NCBI RefSeq assembly: GCF_030398385.1 | Contig: NZ_JAOAOQ010000008.1 | Location: 120,559 to 184,558 of the forward strand | DNA: 64,000 bases | DNA from: Aquibium sp. ELW1220 | GTDB lineage: Bacteria > Pseudomonadota > Alphaproteobacteria > Rhizobiales > Rhizobiaceae | Direction: 5' to 3' | Shown here: in pieces, positions 16,095-27,172 of the stretch | How positions within the stretch are numbered: the first letter of the stretch is position 1 | Layout of the letters: each line of letters opens with the position of its first letter | The notes under the pieces: generated by a model | The model's database searches: none | Seen by the model: the letters and a program-made list of their open reading frames with translations, nothing else | Told to the model about the DNA's origin: nothing | Translations under genes and position numbers: made by a program

Positions 16095-17093
16095 GTGAAC
16101 GCGAAGTCAGCCGTGAAGCGATCGATCGTCTTCTTCCTCGTGCCCGATTTCACGATGGTGGCCTTTGCCACCGCCATCGAGCCGCTGCGCATCGCCAACC
16201 GGATGCTCGGCTTCGAGGCCTATCGCTGGCGGCTGGCCAGCGCCGACGGCCGGCCCGTCAAGGCCTCCAACAGCGTCGAATGCGCCGTCGACACCTCGCT
16301 CGACGACGAGCGTCGCAAGCTCGGCGGTCCCGACCGCCCGTCCATGGTCGTCGTCTGCTCGGGCATCAATGTCGAGAGCTACGCCAACAAGTCGGTCTTT
16401 GCCTGGCTGCGCGAGGAGTACAACCGCGGCGTGGCGGTCGGCGGGCTGTGCACCGGAGCCCACGTCCTCGCCTCGGCCGGCCTTCTCTCCAACAAGCGCT
16501 GCGCCATCCACTGGGAGAACCTGCCGGGCTTCTCCGAAAAATACCCGAAGGCCAATGTCTTCGCCGACCTCTTCGAGGTCGATCAGAACATCTACACCTG
16601 CGCCGGCGGCACCGCCTCGCTCGACATGATGCTGAAGCTGATCGGCGACGATTTCGACGAGACCGTCGTCAACCGCGTCTGCGAGCAGATGCTGACCGAC
16701 CGCGTCCGCAGTCCGACCGACCGGCAGCGCCTGCCGCTGCGCGCCCGCCTCGGCGTCCAGAACGCCAAGGTGCTCGCCATCATCGAGCTGATGGAGGCCA
16801 ATCTGGCCGAGCCGCTGTCGCTGGTCGAGATCGCCGACGGCGTCGGCCTGTCGCGCCGCCAGATCGAGCGGCTGTTCCGCCAGGAGATGGGTCGCTCGCC
16901 GGCGCGCTACTACCTCGAGATCCGCCTCGACCGCGCCCGCCACCTGCTCGTCCAGTCGTCGCTGCCGGTGGTGGAAGTGGCCGTGGCCTGCGGCTTCGTC
17001 TCGGCCTCGCATTTCTCGAAATGCTACCGCGAGCTCTACGCCCGTTCGCCGCAGCAGGAACGCGCCGACCGCAAGCACATGCTGGCGGCCTGA
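16095..17093 (+). CDS. GlxA-family (GbdR-like) AraC-type transcriptional regulator
   Basis: A 332-residue regulator with an N-terminal DJ-1/PfpI-like domain (residues about 10-180, including VGGLCTGAHVLASAGLL at the elbow) and a C-terminal AraC double helix-turn-helix (about 225-325: LVEIADGVGLSRRQIERLFRQ and VVEVAVACGFVSASHFSKCYR in form). Close relatives such as GbdR, CdhR and SouR sense glycine betaine, dimethylglycine, carnitine or sarcosine and switch on their breakdown. That suits this window, so control of the methyltransferase or dehydrogenase genes is a fair inference. The start is GTG with only a weak ribosome site. Confidence 0.88.
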   Translation: MNAKSAVKRSIVFFLVPDFTMVAFATAIEPLRIANRMLGFEAYRWRLASADGRPVKASNSVECAVDTSLDDERRKLGGPDRPSMVVVCSGINVESYANKSVFAWLREEYNRGVAVGGLCTGAHVLASAGLLSNKRCAIHWENLPGFSEKYPKANVFADLFEVDQNIYTCAGGTASLDMMLKLIGDDFDETVVNRVCEQMLTDRVRSPTDRQRLPLRARLGVQNAKVLAIIELMEANLAEPLSLVEIADGVGLSRRQIERLFRQEMGRSPARYYLEIRLDRARHLLVQSSLPVVEVAVACGFVSASHFSKCYRELYARSPQQERADRKHMLAA

Positions 17094-17221
17094 CGCTCCG
17101 TCCTCCGGACATTGAGCCGATCGCCCACGATGCCCCGGGAGATCGGCCGGTTGATGCAGATCAACGTCGAACGGTCGGCGCGGGTGCTTGTTTCCCCGCA
17201 CAACCGAACCCGGAGTCCCTC

Positions 17222-17725
17222 ATGTCCGCATTCGCCTCACGCTGGGCCACGCCGCTCGTCACCGGCCTGTTCGTCGTCTCGCTGGTCTCCGGAATAGCGA
17301 TCTTCTTCGGCGTCGGGCGCGCGGCCTTCACCGGCATGCACGAATGGCTGTCGATGGTGCTGGTCGTCCCCTTCGTCCTGCACCTGCAGAAGAACTGGCG
17401 GCCGTTCCTCGCCTATTTCAAGCGCGCGCCGATGCGGGTTGCAATGGCGCTGTCGTTCGCGGGCGCGCTCGCCTTCGCGGCGCCGTCGATGATCGGCGGC
17501 GGCAACGGCGCGCCTCCCGAACGCCAGCTGATCCAGCTCCTGCCCAGCCGCACCGTGGCGCAGCTCGCCCCGCTCCTCGGCATGGCGGCGACCGACCTTG
17601 AAGCCGCGCTCGTGGGCGCCGGCCTGAAGGTCACGTCGCCGGACGAGCCGATCGGACAGATCTCGACGGATTCATCCGTCACCACCTCCCAGCTCCTGGC
17701 AATCGCCCTCGCGGCGAAGCCCTGA
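17222..17725 (+). CDS. DUF4405 membrane protein
   Basis: A 167-residue protein. The N-terminal half holds a cytochrome-b-like membrane domain of the DUF4405 type: TPLVTGLFVVSLVSGIAIFF, MHEWLSMVLVVPFVLHLQKNW with histidines that could hold haem, then MRVAMALSFAGALAFAAP. The C-terminal part is soluble (LLPSRTVAQLAPLLGMAATDLEAALVGAGL) and looks like a helical repeat domain with unknown role. The start is the ATG giving MSAFASRW, preceded by CCCGGAGTCCCTC. It converges with the DUF1194 gene. Confidence 0.8.
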   Translation: MSAFASRWATPLVTGLFVVSLVSGIAIFFGVGRAAFTGMHEWLSMVLVVPFVLHLQKNWRPFLAYFKRAPMRVAMALSFAGALAFAAPSMIGGGNGAPPERQLIQLLPSRTVAQLAPLLGMAATDLEAALVGAGLKVTSPDEPIGQISTDSSVTTSQLLAIALAAKP

Positions 17726-17758
17726 CCAGCGAAACGCGGGCATAGCGAGGCAGGCGGA

Positions 17759-18643
17759 TCAGTTTTCCCAGTAGCGCTGGCGGTTCTGCCAGATCTTCTC
17801 GCCGATCTGGCAGTCGAAACCGGGCGTCGCCTGCGCCAGCACGACGGGCAGGTCCTGCCCGTCGTGCGCGGCAGCCGGGGGCCAGGCGGGCGGCGCATCG
17901 GCGAGTTCCAGCACCAGCTTGCGCCGGATCGCCTCTGGAAACTGCGCCCAGTCGTTGACCGGGATGACGAAGGCGCCCGGCCCGCCGATCACGCAGTTCT
18001 GGTAGTAGAGGTCGAGATCGTCGACGTCGAAGCTCGACGCGAAGCCGCCGCGGGTCATCAGCGGCAGGCCGTTGATGGTGATGCCCTTGGCGGTGATGTC
18101 GTCCCGCGTCAGGTCCACCGGCTCACCCTGGTTGTTGGGCCCGTCGCCCGACACGTCGATGACGCGCTTAAGCCCGCGGAAGCCGTTGTCGTCGAAGAGC
18201 TTGTCGGCATAAAGCAGCGCGCCCGAGATCGAGGTCCGCCGGGCGCTGCGCGGCGGGTTTGCCGTCATCTGGGCCACGAAGGCCTGCGCTTCCGCCTCGC
18301 TGGAAATCCGCGTCCAGGGCACCACGACGTGCTGCGTATAGTCGCCCGCCCATTCGAAATAGGTCACCGCGATCTTGCCGTGCACCCCGTCCTTGATCGC
18401 CCGCACCACCTGTTCGTGGACGAGTGCGGCGGCATAGCCGTCGCGCTGGATGTCGAGTTCCGTCGGCGACATCGAGAGCGAAACGTCGACGGCGAGCACG
18501 AGCTCGACATCGACCACCTCGTCGTCCTCCGGATGGGTCTGCGCCGACGCGGGCATTCCGGGCGAGAGGCCCAGGAGCCCGGCCAGCAGGAGGGTGCGGC
18601 AGCCGCGTGTCGCCGCCGCCAGGGGGAGGATGCGCGAGGACAT
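17759..18643 (-). CDS. DUF1194 secreted von Willebrand-A-like protein
   Basis: A 294-residue exported protein. A signal peptide (LLLAGLLGLSPGMPASAQ, cut near residue 35) is followed by a von Willebrand factor A-like domain: VELVLAVDVSLSMSPTE holds the DxSxS metal site, and VIDVSGDGPNNQG the second site. DUF1194 proteins are common in Rhizobiales and of unknown function; they probably bind a divalent ion and a partner in the periplasm. The length is normal. The gene is divergent from the beta-propeller gene at 18811, with a 167-base spacer. Confidence 0.85.
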   Translation of the reverse strand: MSSRILPLAAATRGCRTLLLAGLLGLSPGMPASAQTHPEDDEVVDVELVLAVDVSLSMSPTELDIQRDGYAAALVHEQVVRAIKDGVHGKIAVTYFEWAGDYTQHVVVPWTRISSEAEAQAFVAQMTANPPRSARRTSISGALLYADKLFDDNGFRGLKRVIDVSGDGPNNQGEPVDLTRDDITAKGITINGLPLMTRGGFASSFDVDDLDLYYQNCVIGGPGAFVIPVNDWAQFPEAIRRKLVLELADAPPAWPPAAAHDGQDLPVVLAQATPGFDCQIGEKIWQNRQRYWEN

Positions 18644-18810
18644 CGGCAGACGATACGCGAAACGATGCGGAGGAAAAGCCGACAGGCGCGAATCGAATGC
18701 GCCTGCCCTTCACAATCCCGCGACCGGCTGTCGGGTGCAGCCGCCGAACCTTGATGTTGAAGCCGGCGGGCCTTGTCGCTATCGTGCGCGCGGGGCAGCA
18801 ATCGTGTGAA

Positions 18811-19908
18811 ATGAACGGGAAGCGACCCCACATGCCTCTTTGCAACCAAGGCGCGCTGCGCGCCCTCTTCTTCGGCCTGACATTGTTCAGCGCTTCCTCG
18901 GCGCCGGCGGGCATTCCGCGCGACGCGATCGGAGCGATCGCAGTCTCTCCCGACGGCGCTACGGTCGTGGCGACCGGCAATCCGCGCACCTTCTACGTGC
19001 TGGACGCGGCGACGCTTACCGTGAAGGATCGCGTCTGGCACGGCTACAGCCCGCTGCGGCTGTCCTGGTCGAAGGACGGCAAGACCCTGGCCATGCTCCA
19101 CACCGACGACGTCGTGACCTTCTTCGACGCCGAAACGCTGAAGGAGACCACCTCCACGGAGAAGTTCGCCGCCCATTGCTTCGCCTCGGAGGCCGGGAAG
19201 CTGGTCATCGCCAGCCAGGGCAGCAAGAAGGACGACAGGTACCCGATCACGCTTTCGGTCCATTCCCTCGCCACGGGCGAGAAACTGTCTTCGACGACAC
19301 TGAGCTACACGGTCGCCGTCAGCGCGCTCGCCTGCAGTCCGGATGCATCGCAGATCGTGCTCGCATCAGCGCAGTACGACACCAAGGCCGAGGAGAAGAA
19401 GGACGCGCCCAAGGACATGGCTCCCGAGGCCAAGGCAGAGTTTCGCAAACGCAACGACGCGAAAGCGATGTGGATCGGCTGGTTCGACGGGGAACTGGCG
19501 AAGGGACCGGAGTACGAAAGCTGGTTTTCCAACTCCGCGCCGCCGCTGTTCTTCGTGCTCGACGGCAAGGCGTCCTGGTTCGCGAACGGCTCCGACAATG
19601 CCGAGTTCTCGCCGGACGGAACCATCGCGATGAAGGCGCTGGCAAATTCAGGCAGCTTCTACGGAGAAATGGTCAGCACCGACCACGCCACGTTCCTCAG
19701 CGGAACGCTGGGCAAGGGCTACATCGTCGACACGGCCACCCTGACGGAGACCAAGTTCGACTTCACGGATCGGCTGAAGGGCTGGCCGGAATATCTCTAC
19801 GGCTTCGCCATCGCGCCCGACGGGACGATCTTCGGCGGAACCTCGGCCTATCGCATGCTCAGGATCGCGCCCGACGGCAAGGTGCTGGAGATGAAGCCGA
19901 TCCACTGA
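18811..19908 (+). CDS. Secreted WD40/YVTN-like beta-propeller protein
   Basis: Up to 365 residues. The N-terminus carries a signal peptide (LRALFFGLTLFSASSAPAG). The rest shows repeated propeller blades: AIAVSPDGATVVATG, LSWSKDGKTLAMLH, LACSPDASQIVLAS, AEFSPDGTIAMKAL and AIAPDGTIFGGTS. I cannot name a function; such proteins bind partners in the periplasm. The start may be this ATG or the one at 18832 (MPLCNQG), which has GGGAAG at a better distance. A charged insert (KAEEKKDAPKDMAPEAKAEFRK in part) lies near residue 195. It converges with the dehydrogenase gene at 19969. Confidence 0.72.
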   Translation: MNGKRPHMPLCNQGALRALFFGLTLFSASSAPAGIPRDAIGAIAVSPDGATVVATGNPRTFYVLDAATLTVKDRVWHGYSPLRLSWSKDGKTLAMLHTDDVVTFFDAETLKETTSTEKFAAHCFASEAGKLVIASQGSKKDDRYPITLSVHSLATGEKLSSTTLSYTVAVSALACSPDASQIVLASAQYDTKAEEKKDAPKDMAPEAKAEFRKRNDAKAMWIGWFDGELAKGPEYESWFSNSAPPLFFVLDGKASWFANGSDNAEFSPDGTIAMKALANSGSFYGEMVSTDHATFLSGTLGKGYIVDTATLTETKFDFTDRLKGWPEYLYGFAIAPDGTIFGGTSAYRMLRIAPDGKVLEMKPIH

Positions 19909-19917
19909 TCGTCAGGC

Positions 19918-19949
19918 CGGGCACGCAGGCAAAGGCGCCGGCGTGCCCG
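19918..19949. terminator. Hairpin between convergent genes
   Basis: CGGGCACGC and GCGTGCCCG form a nine-pair stem around a 14-base loop, right between two convergent stop codons. There is no T-run, so it would be a bidirectional, intrinsic-like or transcript-end hairpin. Confidence 0.45.
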
Positions 19950-19968
19950 ATCCGGCTCGAGTGTCGCC

Positions 19969-22530
19969 TCAGCTCCGCGGCTTGAGATTCTCCGGGTCGT
20001 ACAGCGGCCTGTACCCCACCGCGGCCACCTCCACCGGGAACGTCTCGCCGAAATACTCGACCGTCAGCCTGCGCCCCACCTCGCACCAAGCGTGCGGCAG
20101 GTAGGCGAGCGCGATGTTCTTGCCGATGGTCGGACCGTAGGCGACCGAGGTGGTGAAGGAGCGGCGGCCGAGCTCGTCGACCAGCGTCTCCCCGGTCGCA
20201 GGGTCCATCACCGGCATCGAACCGACGGGATAGCGGGCGACGCCGTTCGAATCGATATTGTCCGTCATCACCAGCGTGCACAGCATCGCCGGCTGGTGGT
20301 CGCGCGCCTTGTATTCGAGGTGCTTCGCCTTGCCGCGGAAATCCGCCTCCTTGACCTTCGGGCGGGCGAGATCCGCCTCGATCAGATTGTATTCGGTCAG
20401 AAGGTCGGCGTTCTGGAGCCTGAGGCTCTTCTCCAGGCGGCGCGAATTCGCATAGGTCTCGACGCCGAAGGCCATCACGCCGGTCGCCCGCAGCGCGTCC
20501 CAGACGGCGAGCCCGTCCTCGTAGGCCATGTGCAGTTCCCAGCCCTGCTCGCCGACATAGGAGATGCGAAAGGCGGTGACGGACCTTCCGGCGATCTCGA
20601 CCGGCTTGATGGCCGCGAAGGGGAAGTTCTCGGGATCGAGACCGGCCGGATCGGCGACCGCCTTCTTCAGCGTCGCACGCGCGTTCGGGCCCCAGATGCC
20701 GATGGTGATGTATTTTTCCGACATGTCGGTGATGGTGACGTCGAGGCCGCGATCCTCGGCCACGCGCTTCATGTAGTAGAAATCGCGCGGGCCGGCGTCG
20801 GCGCCGTTCACGAGGCGGCAGCGGTCCGCCATGCGGAAGACGGTGAAATCGGCCCGCACCATGCCCTCATCATCGAGGAAGTGGGTGTAGATGCCCTTGC
20901 CGATGTTGGCGTCGCCGCCGATCTTCGCCGCGCAGAGCCATTCGAGCAGTTCGACATGGTCCGGCCCTTCGATGTCGACCATGTGGAAGTGGCTGAGGTT
21001 GACGATGCCGCAATCCTCGCTCATCGCAAGATGCTCGGCGTTCGAGACGCGCCAGAAGTGCCTGTTGTCCCACTCGTTCTGCCGCACAGGCACGCGGTCG
21101 CCATACGTCTCCAGGAGATGCGCGTTGGCGGCATAGCCATGCGCGCGCTCCCAGCCGCCGAGTTCCATGAAGTGTCCGCCGAGTTCGACCTCGCGCTCGT
21201 ACATCGGCGAGCGCTTGACGTTGCGGCCCGTCGCATAGGGTTCGCGCGGATGGACGGCGGGGTTGTAGACCTTCTGCGCCGCCTCGCCGCAGCGGCCCTC
21301 GATGAAGCCTTCCTTCAGCTGATGCGGGTAGAAGCGGGCGAAATCGATCGAGGCGTGGTCGATTTCCGTGCGCCCGTCGGTCATCCAGTCGGCCACCAGC
21401 TTGCCGTAGCCCGGACCGTCCTTGACCCAGATGCCGACGGCATACCAGAGGCCCCTCACCTTCTGGCTCTCGCCGACCGAGGCGCCGCCGGCGGCCGAGA
21501 CCTGCAGGAGGCCGTTGAAGGAGCGGCGTTCGTCATAGCCGAGTTCGGCGAGAATCGGCGTCAGCTCGATCGCCTTCTCCAGCGGCGCGATGATCTGCTC
21601 CATGTCGAGGTCGCGCTGCGAGGGCGACAGCCGCGCCTGGTGCTTTTCCAGAAGGTCGCGCGGGTGGCAGAGCCGCGGGTTGGTCTCCTCGTAATAGCCC
21701 CACTCGATCATGCCGCCTTCGGACGTCGTCGGGTCGCCGGTGTCGCGCATGTAGGCCGAGTTGCCCTGGTCGCGCATCAGCGGATAGCCGATCTCCTTGC
21801 CGGTGCCGGCGAACTCCGTGTAGGGGCCGAAGAAGGTCAGCGGGTGGTCCACCGGCATCACCGGCAGGTCCTCTCCCGCCATCTCGGCGATCAGCCGGCC
21901 CCACAGGCCCGTGCACACCACCACGTGGTCGGCCTCGATCGTGCCGCGCGCCGTCACCACGCCGCGGATGCGGCCGTTCTCGATCTTCAGCGCCGTGGCC
22001 GGCGTGTTGGCGAAGGCTCTGAGCTTGCCGCTCTTCTCGCCCGTGTCCACCAGCTTGCCCGCCACCGTCTGCGAGCGCGGGATGACGAGGCCGGCATCGG
22101 GGTCCCACAGCCCGCCCTGCACCACGCTCTCCTCGATCAGCGGGAATCTTTCCTTGATCTCGGCCGGCTCGATCAGCCGCGCGCGCGTGCCGAAGGCCTT
22201 GGCGGAGGCAACCTTGCGCCTGATCTCGTCCATGCGGGTGTCGTCGCCGACGCGGGCGACCTCGAGGCCGCCGATGCGCTCGTAATGGCCGAGCTTCTCG
22301 TAGAAGTCGATCGAGTAGAGCGTCGTCCAGCACGACAGGAAGTCATGGCTGGTCGTGTAGCAGAAGTCCGACGCATGCGCCGTCGAGCCGATGTCGGTCG
22401 GGATGCCGGACTTGTCGATGCCGACGATGTCGTCCCAGCCGCGCTCGATCAGGTGGTGGGCGACGGACGCGCCCACGATGCCGCCGAGACCGATGATGAC
22501 GACCTTCGCCCGGGTCGGGAACTCTGCCAT
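19969..22530 (-). CDS. FAD-dependent dimethylglycine/sarcosine dehydrogenase-like protein with GcvT domain
   Basis: An 853-residue fusion: an N-terminal DAO-type FAD domain (VVIIGLGGIVGASVAHHL, residues about 10-27) and a C-terminal folate-binding GcvT domain (from about 430, with YVGEQGWELHM and the closing barrel). Family enzymes oxidise N-methyl groups and pass the carbon to tetrahydrofolate as methylene-H4folate. The covalent-FAD histidine position reads GSTAHASDF, not the GS(T)WHAAG of the other two paralogues here, so the histidine is kept but its context differs. The start is the ATG giving MAEFPTRAKVV with TCGGAGCAG ahead; upstream codons do not look coding. Substrate unknown. Confidence 0.87.
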   Translation of the reverse strand: MAEFPTRAKVVIIGLGGIVGASVAHHLIERGWDDIVGIDKSGIPTDIGSTAHASDFCYTTSHDFLSCWTTLYSIDFYEKLGHYERIGGLEVARVGDDTRMDEIRRKVASAKAFGTRARLIEPAEIKERFPLIEESVVQGGLWDPDAGLVIPRSQTVAGKLVDTGEKSGKLRAFANTPATALKIENGRIRGVVTARGTIEADHVVVCTGLWGRLIAEMAGEDLPVMPVDHPLTFFGPYTEFAGTGKEIGYPLMRDQGNSAYMRDTGDPTTSEGGMIEWGYYEETNPRLCHPRDLLEKHQARLSPSQRDLDMEQIIAPLEKAIELTPILAELGYDERRSFNGLLQVSAAGGASVGESQKVRGLWYAVGIWVKDGPGYGKLVADWMTDGRTEIDHASIDFARFYPHQLKEGFIEGRCGEAAQKVYNPAVHPREPYATGRNVKRSPMYEREVELGGHFMELGGWERAHGYAANAHLLETYGDRVPVRQNEWDNRHFWRVSNAEHLAMSEDCGIVNLSHFHMVDIEGPDHVELLEWLCAAKIGGDANIGKGIYTHFLDDEGMVRADFTVFRMADRCRLVNGADAGPRDFYYMKRVAEDRGLDVTITDMSEKYITIGIWGPNARATLKKAVADPAGLDPENFPFAAIKPVEIAGRSVTAFRISYVGEQGWELHMAYEDGLAVWDALRATGVMAFGVETYANSRRLEKSLRLQNADLLTEYNLIEADLARPKVKEADFRGKAKHLEYKARDHQPAMLCTLVMTDNIDSNGVARYPVGSMPVMDPATGETLVDELGRRSFTTSVAYGPTIGKNIALAYLPHAWCEVGRRLTVEYFGETFPVEVAAVGYRPLYDPENLKPRS

Positions 22531-22674
22531 TGTCCGCTGCTCCGAAATGCAAGTTTCGGGCGGACTATATTGCGCCGCGACCGCGTCGTCGCAGCCTGTT
22601 TGCGACATCGGCGACGAGCGGCGCGACCTGCGTCGGCGAGACCGGACGCGCCGGCGGCCACGCGTCCGCGGGCG

Positions 22675-23442
22675 TCAGGCGAAGGCCCAGACGTCCTCGG
22701 CGTAGAGACCGACCGCGTAGCCGGCGGTCTTCAGCTTCACCAGCACCTGGCCGATCTCGTCGGGCCGCAGCGCGCCGATCTCGATCTTGATCATGCCGGG
22801 TCGGTAGCGGCCGATGTCGAGCTGGTCGAAGACCGTCCAGTCCGCGCCCTCGCAATCGACCAGAAAGGCGTCGATGTGGTCGATGCCGTTGCGGTCGAGC
22901 ACCGCCTGGAGCGTCTCCGACGGCACCTCGATGTCCTTCAGATAGGGCCGGAAGCGGTCGAAATTCGCGTCGGCCTCGCCCCAGGCGTTCACGCCCGACA
23001 TCAGGTTGGTGTCGGTCACCGACGAGCAGCCGATGAATTCGATCGGCAGCTTTCCGGCTTCCAGCGCCGTCGAATCGAAGGTCCTGACCGAGATCGTGCC
23101 GCTTTCGCGGGTGATCGCGACCGGCTCGATGACGAAGCGGTCGGTATCGGGATAGTTCGCCCGCAGCCGCGCCTGGTTGTAGGGGATGGGCTCCACCAGC
23201 ACGGCGCGGGCGCCGGGGATGCGGTGCAGCCAGGGCGTCACGTCGTCGAACAGCGCCCCGTCGCAGGCGCCGACATTGACCATCTGGAAGGGCCTCTGCC
23301 CACGCCGGCCGGCCCGGCGGGCGGCGTCGGCGAGGAACTTCGTCCCGCGCAGCGCCGGTGCCCTGTCGAGGATGGCGGACGGCAGTCCGCGCGCGACGGC
23401 GCGCCGGGCAGTCGATCCCAAAGTTTCGCGCAGGCTGCTCAT
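22675..23442 (-). CDS. FkbM-family methyltransferase
   Basis: A 255-residue S-adenosylmethionine methyltransferase of the FkbM type. The SAM-binding motif is QMVNVGACDGALFDDV (about residues 53-68), then AVLVEPIPYNQARL, and the family's DAFLVDCEGADWTVFDQLD near 193-211. FkbM enzymes methylate hydroxyls, often on sugars or glycan ends. Its ATG overlaps the stop of the upstream membrane glycosyltransferase gene by four bases (ATGA), so the two are translationally coupled. It is the last gene of the glycan operon and may methylate the transferred sugar. Confidence 0.88.
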   Translation of the reverse strand: MSSLRETLGSTARRAVARGLPSAILDRAPALRGTKFLADAARRAGRRGQRPFQMVNVGACDGALFDDVTPWLHRIPGARAVLVEPIPYNQARLRANYPDTDRFVIEPVAITRESGTISVRTFDSTALEAGKLPIEFIGCSSVTDTNLMSGVNAWGEADANFDRFRPYLKDIEVPSETLQAVLDRNGIDHIDAFLVDCEGADWTVFDQLDIGRYRPGMIKIEIGALRPDEIGQVLVKLKTAGYAVGLYAEDVWAFA

Positions 23443-24638
23443 GATGTCGTCTCCTTCGCGAATACGCGGTCGAACCTCGGGTTCCAGCGGCTGGCCAGGA
23501 TGATGGCCATGCCCGCCATGAAGGCGAAATAGAAGCGGTCGTCGGGCAGCGGAAAGCTCGCGAACTTGCCGAGCGTACCGATGGCCAGCGCAAACATCAG
23601 CGCGTTCTCGCGTCCCGTTCCCATCCTGCCGGCACGGGCGAGCAGCACCCAGCCCGCCATGAAGAGCGCCAGCAGTGCCGGCCAGTCGTTGTCGAGCAGC
23701 GAGACCAGAACGCCGCGGACATAGCCATGGGCGAAATCGAACAGCGAGAAGTCCGGATGGAAGCCGATCATCGAGTTCTGGATCTGCACGCAGGAGAAGT
23801 AGAAATGCGCCCACCAGCCGGGATGCCCGCCGAGCTTCGAGACGAGAAGGCAGGCCACGAGCGAGGCGGCGAAGACGACCGCCATCGGCAGCTTGCGCCA
23901 GCCGAAGGCAATAGCCGCGATGAGCAGCGCGAAGACGAGAATGATGTTGTCGGGGCGGACCAGGACCGACAGCAGAAGCGCCGCACCGGCAGCCCAGTCG
24001 CGCCCCTTCAGGAGCCAGTGGATCGCCAGCAGCGAGATCAGGGCCATCAGGATGTCCGGCGTGATCGCCGTCGACATGTGCGTCAGGTCGGCGATCACCA
24101 GCACCGGCGCGAGCACGAAGGCCGACTGCAGCGCCCGTTCCTCCCCGAGCCAGCGCAGCGCCAGCGCGCCGATGCCGACGAGCGAGGCGATCGACACGAA
24201 CAATGCGCCCCCGACCAGCCCGAACACCGGCTCCAGCGCGCGCAGGGCGGCGACGTATGCGACCTTGACGCGATACATCGACAGCTGCGACTCGAAGTCG
24301 ACGGGGTTGTTCCACTGGTGGACGTTGTAGGGATTGCCCTGCTGGATCTCGTAGAGCTGCGCCGGCCTCGCGCCGGGCGAAATCTGCGCCCAGGTCTCGC
24401 GGTGCAGTTCGGCGGGATCCTCGATCCGGTTTTCCAGCGCGGTCGCGACATAGGCGACCATGTCCCAGTTATAGTCCGGACGCACCCAGGTGTAGAGCGC
24501 GATGACCAGGATCGTCGCGGCGAAGAAGGCCGCGGCGGCGCGGTCGAGCAGCGTCCGGCCGGTCAGGACCGAGGCTGCCCGTGCCGCGACGGGAGCGCTC
24601 AGCGCCCAGTCCATCGGCGTTCGACTCACTGTTTGCAT
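23439..24638 (-). CDS. GT-C-like polytopic membrane glycosyltransferase
   Basis: A 399-residue inner-membrane protein with roughly ten hydrophobic segments. The first periplasmic loop after helix one carries RPDYNWDMVAYVA, with the acidic residue expected of GT-C enzymes that use polyprenyl-phosphate sugars. Later segments such as LLSVLVRPDNIILVFALLIAAIAF are typical of these folds. It is thought to move a lipid-linked sugar to a periplasmic acceptor, like ArnT or mycobacterial arabinosyltransferases, but overall similarity is weak. It is coupled to the FkbM gene and follows the aminotransferase gene by 37 bases. Confidence 0.75.
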   Translation of the reverse strand: MQTVSRTPMDWALSAPVAARAASVLTGRTLLDRAAAAFFAATILVIALYTWVRPDYNWDMVAYVATALENRIEDPAELHRETWAQISPGARPAQLYEIQQGNPYNVHQWNNPVDFESQLSMYRVKVAYVAALRALEPVFGLVGGALFVSIASLVGIGALALRWLGEERALQSAFVLAPVLVIADLTHMSTAITPDILMALISLLAIHWLLKGRDWAAGAALLLSVLVRPDNIILVFALLIAAIAFGWRKLPMAVVFAASLVACLLVSKLGGHPGWWAHFYFSCVQIQNSMIGFHPDFSLFDFAHGYVRGVLVSLLDNDWPALLALFMAGWVLLARAGRMGTGRENALMFALAIGTLGKFASFPLPDDRFYFAFMAGMAIILASRWNPRFDRVFAKETTS

Positions 24639-24675
24639 GTGCCCATTCCCTCTCTGTCCGGTGCAGGCGTTCCGC

Positions 24676-26148
<1,473 letters not shown>

Positions 26149-26161
26149 CTGGGTCTCTCCC

Positions 26162-27172
26162 TCATTCGGCCGGGGCATGCGCGACGGCGGGCGCAGGCGC
26201 GCCGCCGATCCTTGCGCGATACTCGGAATAGGCGGCGATCAGCATGTCCTCGTCGCGGTACTGCGGCACCCAGCCGAGGTCGCGCTTGCCCTTGGACACG
26301 TCGAGCAGGCAGTCCTCGTCGGCGATCAGGTACTGCTCGGGGTCCATGATCGGCATGTTCACGAGATCGAGGAGGTCGAGCGTACGCTTGACGGCCCAGC
26401 CCGGGGTCGGGATCAGGATCGAGCGCGAGCCGGCATGGGCGATCAGGTCGCCGAGCAGCTTGCGCACCGGGGGCGGGTTGAGGGAGCCGAGATTGTAGGC
26501 CTCGTTCGGCACGCCGGCCTTGAAGGCCAACCGTGCTGCTTCGGCGCAGTCGAAGACGGAGATGAACTGGTAGGGGTTCTTCCCCGAGCCGATCATCGGC
26601 ACCGGCAGGTTCCAGTCGATCAGCTTGAACAGCTTCGCCAGGATGCCCAGACGCCCGGGGCCGATGATCAGGCGGGGGCGGAACAGCGAGATGTTCATGC
26701 CCCGCTTGCGCCATTCGGCGGCGAGCTCTTCGGTCTTCAGCTTCGACAGGCCGTATTCGCCGAGCGGCGCGACCGGATGGTCCTCCGTCATCGGATACTG
26801 CACGGTGTGGCCGTAGATCATGTCGGTGGTGAAGTGGACGAGGTTTCTCGCCCCCGCCTCGTCCATCGCCTGGATGATGTTTTCCGTGCCGTGGAAATTC
26901 ACCGGCCAGAAGAAGTCGTGGCGTTTTGCCCGCACCTGGATCGGCGACAGCATCTTGGCCGACAGGTTGTAGACCATGTCGCCGGCCTCGATCCCCACCG
27001 CACGGACGGACGCCTTGTCGGTCACGTCGCAATGGGCGAAACGCACCTGGGCATAGTGCGCCAGCTCGCTTCGGGTGACGTCTGCGACCACGACCTCGTG
27101 GCCGTCGGCGACCAGTTTCGGGGCAAGATGGCGTCCGACGAAGCCGTCGCCGCCGAAGATGATGTGTCTCAT
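26162..27172 (-). CDS. NAD-dependent sugar epimerase/dehydratase
   Basis: A 336-residue extended short-chain dehydrogenase. The cofactor loop is IIFGGDGFVGRHLAPKL at the N-terminus (GxxGxxG), the catalytic pair is in GEYGLSKLKTEELA (YxxxK, about 155-159), and TTDMIYGHT supplies the expected Ser/Thr region. Members epimerise or oxidise nucleotide sugars, or less often lipid-linked ones. The ATG overlaps the SMR-like gene stop by four bases. In the operon it could reduce or epimerise the keto product of the DprE1-like oxidase, the step that a classical DprE2 short-chain reductase does in mycobacteria (inference). Confidence 0.9.
   Translation of the reverse strand: MRHIIFGGDGFVGRHLAPKLVADGHEVVVADVTRSELAHYAQVRFAHCDVTDKASVRAVGIEAGDMVYNLSAKMLSPIQVRAKRHDFFWPVNFHGTENIIQAMDEAGARNLVHFTTDMIYGHTVQYPMTEDHPVAPLGEYGLSKLKTEELAAEWRKRGMNISLFRPRLIIGPGRLGILAKLFKLIDWNLPVPMIGSGKNPYQFISVFDCAEAARLAFKAGVPNEAYNLGSLNPPPVRKLLGDLIAHAGSRSILIPTPGWAVKRTLDLLDLVNMPIMDPEQYLIADEDCLLDVSKGKRDLGWVPQYRDEDMLIAAYSEYRARIGGAPAPAVAHAPAE

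Noticed and set aside
20092..23532. Plus-strand frame of 1146 codons opposite the dehydrogenase and FkbM genes
   Set aside because: It crosses two genes and a gap without domain signals; the minus-strand proteins have clear motifs.
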